A stretch of DNA of 6,248 nt, from positions 1 through 6,248 of the forward strand of contig CAMCNM010000121.1 of NCBI GenBank assembly GCA_945876015.1, read 5' to 3'. The position numbers were made by a program, and so were the translations under genes. The DNA is from Gemmatimonas phototrophica (GTDB taxonomy: Bacteria > Gemmatimonadota > Gemmatimonadetes > Longimicrobiales > Gaopeijiaceae). Under the pieces are notes generated by a model. The model made no database searches and had not been told where the DNA came from. It was given only the letters and a program-made list of their open reading frames with translations. How positions within the stretch are numbered: position 1 is the stretch's first letter; the number at the start of each line of letters is the position of its first letter. Shown piece after piece: positions 1-6,248 of the stretch.

Positions 1-1
1 G

Positions 2-1363
2 CGGACCGGCCCGCTAGCCGACTTCGCCGGCGTGACGACCGACAGCCGCAAGGTGAAGCAGGACGACCTTTTCGTCGCGCTGGTCGGCGAGAAGTTCGAC
101 GGCCACGACTACGTGGACATGGCGGTCGCGGGCGGCGCCACCGGCGCGATCGTGTCGCGCCGACTGAAGGACGCGCACGGTGGCCTTACGCTCTACCGCG
201 TGGAGGACACGCTGGTCGCGCTCGGGCAGCTCGCGGCGCACCGCCGTGCCGCGCTCACGGTCCCGGTCGTCGGCATCACCGGCTCGGTGGGTAAGACTTC
301 GACCAAGGATTTCACGCGCGGCGCACTCGGCTCGAGGTTCACGGTGCACGCCACGACCGGAAACCTGAACAACCGGATCGGCCTGCCCATGACGATCCTC
401 ACTACCCCGGCGGAAGCCGAGGTGATCGTGGTCGAAATGGGCACCAGCGAGCCCGGAGAGATCCGGGCGCTCACCGACATCGCGCGCCCCACCCACGGCA
501 TCCTCACCACCGCCGCGGAGAGCCACCTGGAGAGGCTCGGCTCGGTCGAAGGCGTGCTGGAGGAGAAGCTCGACCTGGTGCGCGGGCTCCCTGCCGCCGG
601 CACCGCGCTGGTGGGTGATATGCCGGCGACGCTGCCCGAGCGGGCGCGGACGCTGCACCCACGCACGCGGGTGGCGGGTTGGTCGGAGCGCGCCGACGCA
701 GACCTGCGGCCGGTGGACGTCCGCGTGGACTCAGGCGGGATCCACTCGTTCTCCTGGCGCGGCGCGCGGGTCACCCTCGGGGTTCCGGGCCGCCATCTAG
801 TGCAGAACGCGCTGCTGGCGCTCGCGGTGGCGGAGGAGCTCGGCGTGGAGCCGGGCGCGGCCGCCGCGGGTGTCTCGGCCGTGCAGCCCGGGTGGATGCG
901 CGGCCAGATCGAGCGCGCCGGAGGCCTCACCCTCCTGCTCGACTGCTACAACGCCAACCCGGTCAGCACGCGCGCCGCGCTCGACCTGCTCGAGCTCCAG
1001 ACCGAAGCCGCGGGACAAAGGCGCGTCGCGGTGCTCGGCTCGATGCTCGAGCTGGGACCGAACAGCGACCATTTTCACGCCGAAGTGCTGAGCTACGCGC
1101 TCACGCGCGGACTCGATGTCGTGGTGGCCACCGGGGCGTTCGCCTCCGCGGCCAACCGGGTTCCGGCCGTGCGTCACGGCCCCAGGCTGATCGCGGCGGA
1201 CACGCTGTCCGAGGCGTACGCGCTGCTCAAGCCCGAGCTCGCCGGTTCCGAGGTGATCCTGCTCAAAGCGTCGCGCGGCGTCGCGCTCGAGTCGCTCGTT
1301 CCGAGGCTGCGCGCCGATTTTGGCGCCGCCGATGCGTTGCCGTCTGGGCAGGGAGGGCACTGA
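2..1363 (+). CDS. murF: UDP-N-acetylmuramoyl-tripeptide--D-alanyl-D-alanine ligase (MurF), 5' truncated
   Basis: Cytoplasmic Mur ligase that uses ATP to add the D-Ala-D-Ala dipeptide to UDP-MurNAc-tripeptide, the last cytoplasmic step of peptidoglycan precursor synthesis. Seen in the sequence: an N-terminal substrate-binding stretch TTDSRK...DLFVAL...FDGHDYV (bases 35-118), the ATP-binding loop TGSVGKTSTK (about 278-307), GNLNNRIGLP (about 359-388), EMGTSEPGEI, and SHLERLGSVEGV followed by EEK, whose Lys at 566-568 sits where Mur ligases carry a carbamylated lysine. Downstream are DCYNANP, VLGSMLELG and the C-terminal KASRG. The frame is open through the left edge, and the GTG at 32 falls inside the conserved GVTTDSR segment, so it is not the start. 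The 453 codons present are already close to the length of E. coli MurF, so probably only about 20 N-terminal residues are missing. The stop shares one base with the mraY start. Departures from consensus are Cys for Ser in DSYNANP and Ser for Asp in LGDMLELG. MurE and MurC are less likely, given GNLNN and YNANP. Confidence 0.96.
   Translation, partial: RTGPLADFAGVTTDSRKVKQDDLFVALVGEKFDGHDYVDMAVAGGATGAIVSRRLKDAHGGLTLYRVEDTLVALGQLAAHRRAALTVPVVGITGSVGKTSTKDFTRGALGSRFTVHATTGNLNNRIGLPMTILTTPAEAEVIVVEMGTSEPGEIRALTDIARPTHGILTTAAESHLERLGSVEGVLEEKLDLVRGLPAAGTALVGDMPATLPERARTLHPRTRVAGWSERADADLRPVDVRVDSGGIHSFSWRGARVTLGVPGRHLVQNALLALAVAEELGVEPGAAAAGVSAVQPGWMRGQIERAGGLTLLLDCYNANPVSTRAALDLLELQTEAAGQRRVAVLGSMLELGPNSDHFHAEVLSYALTRGLDVVVATGAFASAANRVPAVRHGPRLIAADTLSEAYALLKPELAGSEVILLKASRGVALESLVPRLRADFGAADALPSGQGGH
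1351..1356 (+). promoter_or_regulatory. Ribosome binding site of mraY
   Basis: GGGAGG lies six bases before the ATG at 1363, inside the last codons of murF. It fixes the mraY start at the TGATG stop/start overlap. The same frame stays open far upstream, but only as an out-of-frame shadow of murF. Confidence 0.75.
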
Positions 1364-2469
1364 TGCTCTTCTGGCTGCTCCCCCGGTTCTCGGACGTGAG
1401 CATCGTCTTCAACCTCTTCCGCTACCAGACGTTCAGGGCGGCTGGAGCGGTCGTGACCGCGCTTCTCCTGGCGTTCCTGCTCGGCCCGGCGACGATCCGC
1501 TGGCTCCGGCGTCTCCGCTTCGGCCAGGTAGTCCGCACGGATGGGCCCGAGACCCACTTCGAGAAGGCGGGCACACCAACCATGGGCGGCGTGCTCATCC
1601 TCCTCTCGACCGGCGTCTCGACCCTGCTCTGGGCGCAGCTCGACAACTGGTACACGGTCATCTGCGTCATCGCCCTGCTGTGGATGGGGCTGCTCGGATT
1701 CCTGGACGACTATCTCAAGGTGATCCGGGGGAAGCCGGAAGGGTTGGTCGCGCGCTACAAGCTGCTCGGGCAGTTCGGACTCGGCCTGCTGGTCGGGCTA
1801 TTCCTTCTCCTGAACCCGATCTCGCCGTACAGCTCGACCTGGACGGGCGTCCCCTTCTTCTCGGACTGGATGCTCGTCTTCCGCGGCCCCACCTACGTCG
1901 CGTTCGTCGCGGTGGTCCTGGCCGGAACGTCGAACGCGGTTAACCTGAGCGACGGCCTCGACGGTCTCGCGAGCGGCTTGGTCGCGATCGCCGCCGCAAC
2001 CTTCGCGATCCTCGCGTACGTGACCGGGCGCATCGACACGTCGCGCTATCTGGGACTGTTCTATCTCCCCGGCGCGGGCGAGATGGCGATCTTCGCCGTT
2101 GCGCTCTCGGGCGCCGCGATCGGCTTCCTCTGGTTCAACTCGCACCCCGCCGAAGTCTTCATGGGGGACACCGGCTCGCTCTCGATGGGAGCGGCGATCG
2201 GTGTCATGGCGATTCTGCTCAAGGCCGAGTTCCTCCTCGTGATCGTGGGCGGCGTGTTCGTCCTCGAGGCGGTCTCCGTGATCCTCCAGACCAGCTACTT
2301 CAAGTACACGTTCCGCACGACCGGGACGGGTCAACGGATCTTCAAGATGTCCCCCCTCCATCACCACTTCGAGAAGCTCGGATGGCCCGAGACCAAGGTG
2401 GTGATCCGCTTCTGGATCATCGGAATCCTCTTCGCGATGCTCGCGATGAGCACGCTCAAGATCCGGTGA
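1363..2469 (+). CDS. mraY: Phospho-N-acetylmuramoyl-pentapeptide-transferase (MraY)
   Basis: Integral membrane enzyme that transfers phospho-MurNAc-pentapeptide from UDP to undecaprenyl phosphate, producing lipid I and UMP; Mg2+ dependent. The 368-residue product has the family's usual length and many hydrophobic segments, consistent with the ten-helix MraY fold. Motifs in order: an N-terminal FNLFRYQTFRAAGA, then FGQVVRTDGPETHFEKAGTPTMGG, the acidic pair in GFLDDYLK (D115, D116), NAVNLSDGLDGLASG (N194, D197, D200), FMGDTGSLSMG (D269) and SPLHHHFEKLGW (H333-H335). All conserved acidic and histidine residues expected for catalysis and metal or nucleotide binding are present. The start at 1363 is supported by the Shine-Dalgarno just upstream and by the N-terminus, which begins in the way typical of MraY (MLFWLL). 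Translation is probably coupled to murF through TGATG. The related polyprenyl-phosphate sugar-phosphate transferase WecA is excluded by the TPTMGG and HHHFEK motifs. Confidence 0.98.
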   Translation: MLFWLLPRFSDVSIVFNLFRYQTFRAAGAVVTALLLAFLLGPATIRWLRRLRFGQVVRTDGPETHFEKAGTPTMGGVLILLSTGVSTLLWAQLDNWYTVICVIALLWMGLLGFLDDYLKVIRGKPEGLVARYKLLGQFGLGLLVGLFLLLNPISPYSSTWTGVPFFSDWMLVFRGPTYVAFVAVVLAGTSNAVNLSDGLDGLASGLVAIAAATFAILAYVTGRIDTSRYLGLFYLPGAGEMAIFAVALSGAAIGFLWFNSHPAEVFMGDTGSLSMGAAIGVMAILLKAEFLLVIVGGVFVLEAVSVILQTSYFKYTFRTTGTGQRIFKMSPLHHHFEKLGWPETKVVIRFWIIGILFAMLAMSTLKIR

Positions 2470-2513
2470 GCAGAGACGTCGAGCGGGGCAGGCGATGGAT
2501 GGTGGGTGCAGTC

Positions 2514-2556
2514 GAGCGAAGTGGAGAGGGCGGTACGAGCGGAGCGGAGTGAAGAG
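2514..2556 (+). repeat. Imperfect 15-bp direct repeat in the mraY-murD spacer
   Basis: GAGCGAAGTGGAGAG at 2514-2528 and GAGCGGAGTGAAGAG at 2542-2556 match at 13 of 15 positions, 28 bases apart start to start. The second copy abuts the murD start codon. The similarity may only reflect purine-rich composition around a Shine-Dalgarno. Confidence 0.4.
2546..2549 (+). promoter_or_regulatory. Ribosome binding site of murD
   Basis: GGAG lies nine bases before the ATG at 2559. An in-frame TGA at 2550-2552 lies between this site and the ATG, so no earlier start is possible in this frame. Confidence 0.65.
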
Positions 2557-2558
2557 AG

Positions 2559-3911
2559 ATGTCCGCGGTAGCGATCATCGGAGTGGGGGCTAGCGGCGTT
2601 GCCGCGGCGCTGCTGGCCCACGCCACAGGAGCGAAGGTCTATGTCTCGGATATGCGCAATGACGCTGCAGCTGCAGCCGGTGCAGATCGAATCCGCACCG
2701 CGGGAGGGGACGTCGAGCTGGGACGACACGACGTGGAGCGAATCGCCCACGCGGACATCGTGGTGGTCAGTCCGGGAATCCCCCCGGACGCTCCGGTGCT
2801 CAGAGCGTTGGGAGAGCGAGGGGTTCGTTGGATCTCCGAGCCTGAATTCGCCTTTCGGTTCTTCCAGGGTCCACTGATCGCGGTGACCGGCACCAACGGG
2901 AAGACGACCACCGCGGCCCTGACCGCGCACCTCCTGCGGGAGGCGGGGATGGACGTCGGCCTGGGTGGCAACATCGGAGCGTCCCTGGGTCCGGCCGCGA
3001 GCGAGCTGGCCATGCGCCGGCCCCCACCGGCCTGGTACGTGGTCGAGATGAGCTCATTCCAGCTGGCGGACATCGAGCGCTTCCGTCCGGACATCGGCGT
3101 GGTGACGAACCTCGCGCCCGATCATCTCGACCGGTATCCGAGCGTGGCCGCGTACTACGCGGACAAGGCTCGCATCTTCGCCAACGCCGACGAGCGGAGC
3201 CGCTGGGTGCTGAACGGCGACGACGCCCAGGTGGAGGCGCTCGCGGGCGACGCGCCCGGAGCGCGCTTTCGCTTCAGCACGGAGCGGAGCGACGCCGCGG
3301 GTCGCGTCGAGAACGGCACGCTCGTGCTCGACGTGGGGCAGGGGCGCGAAGCCCTTCTGCCGCGCGACGAGCTGCGCCTGCTCGGTGCCCACAACACGGC
3401 CAACGCGCTGGCTGCCGCCCTCGCCGCCCGCCTCGCCGGAGTGGATGGCCCCGCGATCGCGCGCGGCCTTCGCACCGCCCCCCCGCTCCCCCACCGGCTC
3501 GAGCCCGTGGCGGAAAAGGATGGCGTGCTCTGGGTGAACGACTCCAAGGCGACCAACGTCGCAGCCGCGGTGAGCGCGGTCCGGAGTCTCTCGGGGCGCC
3601 CGCTCATCGTGCTGCTGGGCGGCAAGGACAAGGGTGAGGATCTCGCGCCGCTGGCCGACGCCCTCGCCGGTCGCGTGAAGCTGGCGATCGTGTACGGCGC
3701 CGCAGGCGATCGCATCGCCGCCGCCCTCGACGGTCGCGTAAAGCTGCAGCGCGTGCGCGAAGGCTTCGACGCGGTGGTGGCCGCCGCGCGCGCAGCGGCC
3801 CGACCCGGCGACGCGGTGCTGCTCGCCCCCGCTTGCTCGAGCTTCGACATGTTCGCGGATTATCAGGAGCGCGGCCGCCGTTTCGCCGCGCTGGTGGGGC
3901 CGTCGTCGTGA
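2559..3911 (+). CDS. murD: UDP-N-acetylmuramoyl-L-alanine--D-glutamate ligase (MurD)
   Basis: Cytoplasmic Mur ligase that adds D-glutamate to UDP-MurNAc-L-Ala using ATP. The 450-residue product has the normal length and the three expected domains. The N-terminal Rossmann-like uridine-binding domain begins IIGVGASGVAA (6-16) and contains VVVSPGIP (68-75). The central ATPase domain has the P-loop TGTNGKTTT (110-118, K115), GGNIG, EMSSFQL (E163), TNLAPDHLDRY (H189) and YADKARIF, whose K203 matches the carbamylated lysine of the family (K198 in E. coli). The C-terminal domain has AHNTANALAA, LPHRLE, NDSKATN (327-333), LLGGKDKG and APACSSFDMF (423-432), the features that bind substrate and D-Glu. 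SSFQL, DSKATN and the ACSSFD ending point to MurD rather than MurC, MurE or MurF. The ATG at 2559 is the first start after an in-frame stop and begins directly with the Rossmann strand. The stop overlaps the ftsW start by four bases. Confidence 0.98.
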   Translation: MSAVAIIGVGASGVAAALLAHATGAKVYVSDMRNDAAAAAGADRIRTAGGDVELGRHDVERIAHADIVVVSPGIPPDAPVLRALGERGVRWISEPEFAFRFFQGPLIAVTGTNGKTTTAALTAHLLREAGMDVGLGGNIGASLGPAASELAMRRPPPAWYVVEMSSFQLADIERFRPDIGVVTNLAPDHLDRYPSVAAYYADKARIFANADERSRWVLNGDDAQVEALAGDAPGARFRFSTERSDAAGRVENGTLVLDVGQGREALLPRDELRLLGAHNTANALAAALAARLAGVDGPAIARGLRTAPPLPHRLEPVAEKDGVLWVNDSKATNVAAAVSAVRSLSGRPLIVLLGGKDKGEDLAPLADALAGRVKLAIVYGAAGDRIAAALDGRVKLQRVREGFDAVVAAARAAARPGDAVLLAPACSSFDMFADYQERGRRFAALVGPSS

Positions 3912-5122
3912 GCCGCGCCCGCGTCGATCTCGCGCCGGCCGGTCGGCTGACCTTCCCGGACACCGGGATCGGTCACGGATGGGAGGCGTCCGTGCTGATG
4001 GCGGCCACGCTGGCCCTCCTCAGCTTCGGCCTCGTCACGCTCTACTCGGCGAGCGGGTTCCACGCGCAGAGGCAGGGGCTCCCCGATTGGCACTTCGTCG
4101 TACTCCAGGCGGGGGGCGCGGTCGCCGGGCTCGCGATTCTCTGGGCGTGCGCGCGCATTCCGGTCCGGTTCTGGGAGGCGAGCGCATGGCCGATGCTGTT
4201 CGTCGTGGTGGCCATGTTGTTGGTGGTGATCCTCCCCGGCACGACCTCGATCGCGCCTTCGATCAACGGGGCGCGCCGTTGGCTGGTGGTGGGCGGCGTG
4301 ACGTTCCAGCCTTCCGAGCTGGCCAAGATCGCGATCGTGGTGTGGACGGCACGCACCGCGGTGCGGAAGGCGGATCAGTTCCAGAGCCTGTCGAAAGGCC
4401 TCCTGCCGTTCCTGGTCGTGTGGGGAGCGGTGCTCGTGCCCGTGCTGCTCGAGCCCAACCTTTCGACCGCGTGCCTGATCGCGTTGCTCGGCGCGTTGGT
4501 GGTGTTCGCGGCCGGGGGACGCATCACGCACTTCCTGTTCCTCGGGCTGCTCACGCTCCCGTTCCTGCAGCACCAGCTCAACGTGTCGTTCCGCGCCAAC
4601 CGGATGCTCGCGTTCCTCGACCCGGCCGCGGACCCCGCGGGCGCCGGCTTCCAGGTGCGCCAGTCGCTGGTGGCGCTCGGGTCGGGCGGGCTCACCGGTG
4701 TCGGATTCGGCGAGGGGCGGCAGAAGTTCGGCTTCCTTCCGGAGGCCCACAACGACTTCATCTTCGCGATGGTGGGCGAGGAGTGGGGCCTGCTCGGCGT
4801 CGTGTTCCTGCTCGCGCTCTATGCCACGGTGGTTGTGGTCGGACTCCGCATCGCGCGCCGGGCGCCGGACGAGTTCAGCCAGCTCCTCGCGGTGGGGCTC
4901 ACGGCGATCGTGGGCGTGCAGGCTCTGTTCCACATGGCGGTCGGGCTGAGCCTCGTCCCCGCGACCGGACTCGCGTTGCCGCTCGTATCCTACGGACGCT
5001 CCAACCAGATCGTGACGCTCGCCTCGATCGGCATGCTGATCGCGATCGCGCGCGCCACGGACGGCCAACCGGTGCGCGCGTCCGCGTCCGGCTGGTGGAG
5101 AGGGGGAGAGAGCGGTGCATGA
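3908..5122 (+). CDS. ftsW: Septal peptidoglycan glycosyltransferase FtsW (SEDS family)
   Basis: Multi-pass membrane enzyme that polymerises lipid II into glycan strands at the division septum, normally with a partner class B PBP (FtsI), which is not in this window. The GTG at 3908 forms a GTGA overlap with the murD stop and gives 404 residues, a normal size; a TTG farther upstream would run deep into murD. After a short cytoplasmic N-terminus the first membrane helix spans roughly 27-47 and ends LYSASGF. SEDS signatures follow: NGARRWLVVGG (120-130), QPSELAK (134-140), EPNLSTA (182-188), GFQVRQSLVALGSGGLTGVGFGEG, and LPEAHNDFIFAMVGEEWG with D283 aligning to the catalytic Asp (D297 in E. coli). 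The C-terminal signature reads QALFHMAVGLSLVPATGLALP then SYGRSN (361-366), instead of the usual N-containing QALIN and SYGGSS. A RodA identity is possible from sequence alone, but the position between murD and murG and the PEAHNDFIF motif favour FtsW. Confidence 0.95.
   Translation: MSRARVDLAPAGRLTFPDTGIGHGWEASVLMAATLALLSFGLVTLYSASGFHAQRQGLPDWHFVVLQAGGAVAGLAILWACARIPVRFWEASAWPMLFVVVAMLLVVILPGTTSIAPSINGARRWLVVGGVTFQPSELAKIAIVVWTARTAVRKADQFQSLSKGLLPFLVVWGAVLVPVLLEPNLSTACLIALLGALVVFAAGGRITHFLFLGLLTLPFLQHQLNVSFRANRMLAFLDPAADPAGAGFQVRQSLVALGSGGLTGVGFGEGRQKFGFLPEAHNDFIFAMVGEEWGLLGVVFLLALYATVVVVGLRIARRAPDEFSQLLAVGLTAIVGVQALFHMAVGLSLVPATGLALPLVSYGRSNQIVTLASIGMLIAIARATDGQPVRASASGWWRGGESGA
5102..5108 (+). 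promoter_or_regulatory. Ribosome binding site of murG
   Basis: GGGGGAG ends six bases before the GTG at 5115 and lies inside the last codons of ftsW. It supports GTG 5115 as the murG start and an eight-base overlap with ftsW. Confidence 0.75.
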
Positions 5123-6248
5123 CGATCATCGCACCGTGGTCCTTTTCTCGGGCGGAGGCACCGGAGGTCATCTCTCCCCTGCGCTCGCCCTGGCCGAAGC
5201 GTTGGTCCAGCTGCGACCCGACGTCCGTCCGTTCTTCGTCGGATCGGAGCGCGGCATCGAAGCCCGGGTGCTCCCGGAGCGTGGCATGGAGCACGTGCTG
5301 CTCCCGGTCCAGGGGTTCGCGCGCGGGAGCTTCTTATCGAACTGGCGGGTCGTCCCCACGCTGGGCCGCTCCCTCGCTCGCGTCTTCTCGCTCTTCCGCA
5401 CGCTTCGGCCGGAGCTGGTCGTGGTGACCGGCGGCTACGCGAGCGGACCTTCGGGAATCGCCGCGGCGCTCATGCGCGTGCCGCTCGCGGTCCAGGAGCA
5501 GAACAGCGTCCCCGGGTTCACGACCACGCTGCTCTCACGCTGGGCGCGCCAGGTCCACCTCGCGTTTCCCGAGGCGGTCGCGCACCTCTCGGCGGGAGCG
5601 CGCAAGAAGGTCATGCTGAGCGGAAACCCGATCCGTCCTCCTCGGGCCATGGACCGGTCGGAGATGCGCGAGGCGTTCGGTCTCCGGCCGGATGGTCTGG
5701 TCGTGCTCGTCGTGGGAGGAAGCCAGGGATCCGCGTCGCTCAACGCCGCGATCCTGGAGGCGATCCGACTCGTCGTGCGCGATGGGCGCGCACCGATCCC
5801 AGGGCTCCAACTCCTATGGTCCACCGGGACCGCGAACGGCGACGCGATGAAAGCGGCGCTCGCCGATCTGGGCTCGCCGGAGTGGGTTCACGCGGTGGAC
5901 TACATCCACGACATGTCGAGCGCGCTCGCCGCGACGGACCTGGCCGTCTCCCGCGCCGGAGCGATCGCCACGTCCGAGTTTCTCGCCTGGGGACTGCCCG
6001 CGGTGCTGGTGCCTCTGCCCACCGCCGCGGCCAACCATCAGGAGCACAACGCGGTCGCGCTCGCGGCTTGCGGAGCCGCGGTGCATCTGCCCGAGCGCGA
6101 GCTATCGGGGGAGCGGCTGTGGTCCACGATCGAGGGTTTGGCGGTCGATCCGGTCCGGCTCGAAGCGCGAAGGAAGGCCGCGCGCGAGCGTGGGCGCCCA
6201 GAGTCCGCGATCCGGATCGCCGCTTCTCTCGTGGACCTGTTGCCGCCT
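5115..6248 (+). CDS. murG: Lipid II synthase: undecaprenyl-PP-MurNAc-pentapeptide N-acetylglucosaminyltransferase (MurG), 3' open
   Basis: Peripheral membrane GT-B glycosyltransferase (family GT28) on the inner face of the membrane; it moves GlcNAc from UDP-GlcNAc to lipid I to make lipid II. From GTG 5115 the frame is open for 378 codons to the last base of the window, with no stop or frameshift. The N-terminal domain starts VVLFSGGGTGGHLSPALALA, with the glycine-rich loop GGGTGGH at 13-19, then GSERGIEARVLPERG, TGGYASGP (105-112), VQEQNSVPGF (126-135) and GNPIR (170-174). The C-terminal UDP-GlcNAc domain begins VVGGSQGSASLN (200-211) and has DYIHDM, SRAGAIATSEFLAWGLP (279-295, E288) and ANHQEHNA (306-313). 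E. coli MurG has 355 residues, so the visible part is nearly complete and the stop should lie within a few codons of the edge. The usual HEQN motif is QEQN here (Q127). The start is chosen from the ribosome binding site and the glycine loop lying a dozen residues in. Confidence 0.96.
   Translation, partial: MHDDHRTVVLFSGGGTGGHLSPALALAEALVQLRPDVRPFFVGSERGIEARVLPERGMEHVLLPVQGFARGSFLSNWRVVPTLGRSLARVFSLFRTLRPELVVVTGGYASGPSGIAAALMRVPLAVQEQNSVPGFTTTLLSRWARQVHLAFPEAVAHLSAGARKKVMLSGNPIRPPRAMDRSEMREAFGLRPDGLVVLVVGGSQGSASLNAAILEAIRLVVRDGRAPIPGLQLLWSTGTANGDAMKAALADLGSPEWVHAVDYIHDMSSALAATDLAVSRAGAIATSEFLAWGLPAVLVPLPTAAANHQEHNAVALAACGAAVHLPERELSGERLWSTIEGLAVDPVRLEARRKAARERGRPESAIRIAASLVDLLPP

Larger units (their letters stand above)
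2470..2558 (+). other. mraY-murD intergenic spacer
   Basis: This 89-bp stretch is the only gene-free gap in the window. It is purine-rich on the coding strand in its second half. I see no convincing -35/-10 promoter, no hairpin followed by a T-run, and no small ORF with a good ribosome binding site. It carries an imperfect direct repeat (2514-2528 and 2542-2556), the second copy of which includes the murD ribosome binding site. Confidence 0.7.

Noticed and set aside
32..34. GTG as the start of murF
   Set aside because: It encodes the Val of the conserved GVTTDSR segment, and the frame is open to the left edge, so the gene begins outside the window.
679..1362. Upstream in-frame extension of mraY into murF
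   Set aside because: The extension is an Arg/Ala-rich out-of-frame reading of murF. The MraY homology begins at the ATG at 1363, which has its own ribosome binding site.
2470..2558. Possible promoter or terminator between mraY and murD
   Set aside because: No recognisable -35/-10 pair and no GC hairpin with a following T-run were seen, so neither is called.
2664..2677. Perfect 14-bp palindrome GCTGCAGCTGCAGC near the 5' end of murD
   Set aside because: It lies within codons for an Ala-rich stretch and is explained by repeated GCTGCAG codons; there is no sign that it is an operator or recombination site.
3833..3907. Earlier TTG start for ftsW
   Set aside because: It would overlap murD by 79 bases and add residues with no FtsW similarity; the GTGA overlap at 3908 is the more usual arrangement.
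3863..5068. A long minus-strand open frame (about 400 codons) opposite ftsW
   Set aside because: It is a shadow of ftsW in GC-rich DNA: the predicted product is a low-complexity run of Arg, Glu, His and Asp with no family motif, and the + strand frame has full FtsW signatures.
3979..5427. A long + strand open frame overlapping ftsW and murG in another frame
   Set aside because: Its product is Arg/Gly/Ala/Pro-rich with no recognisable domain, and both overlapped genes are convincing in their own frames.

Overview
This window is a slice of a bacterial division and cell wall (dcw) gene cluster. All genes are on the + strand, in the classical order murF (5' end cut off by the window), mraY, murD, ftsW, murG (3' end cut off). 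Every gene was assigned from family motifs read in its translation. The DNA is very GC-rich, with strong G/C preference at third codon positions and two GTG starts. The gene order occurs in many phyla and does not identify the host. The GC content and some motif variants (EMGTSEPGEI and LDCYNANP in MurF, SYGRSN in FtsW) would fit a Gemmatimonadota- or Eisenbacteria-like lineage, but that placement is a low-confidence impression.

Layout: murF runs from the left edge to 1363. Its TGA shares one base with the ATG of mraY (TGATG), and mraY runs to 2469. An 89-bp purine-rich spacer, the only noncoding gap in the window, precedes murD (2559-3911). murD overlaps the GTG of ftsW by four bases (GTGA at 3908-3911). 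ftsW ends at 5122, and murG begins inside it at GTG 5115, an eight-base overlap with a strong Shine-Dalgarno. murG stays open to the last base, 378 codons in, so its stop should lie just beyond the window. No terminator, RNA gene, mobile element, CRISPR array or long repeat was seen.

The products form one pathway. MurD and MurF are cytoplasmic ATP-dependent ligases that add D-Glu and D-Ala-D-Ala to the UDP-MurNAc peptide. MraY moves the finished phospho-MurNAc-pentapeptide to undecaprenyl phosphate, giving lipid I. MurG adds GlcNAc to give lipid II. FtsW, a SEDS glycosyltransferase, polymerises lipid II at the division septum. The tight packing suggests one polycistronic, translationally coupled transcript.

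I found no undescribed system here. The points worth a second look are small: non-consensus residues in conserved FtsW motifs, a few motif variants in MurF and MurG, and a short imperfect direct repeat in the mraY-murD spacer that includes the murD ribosome binding site.
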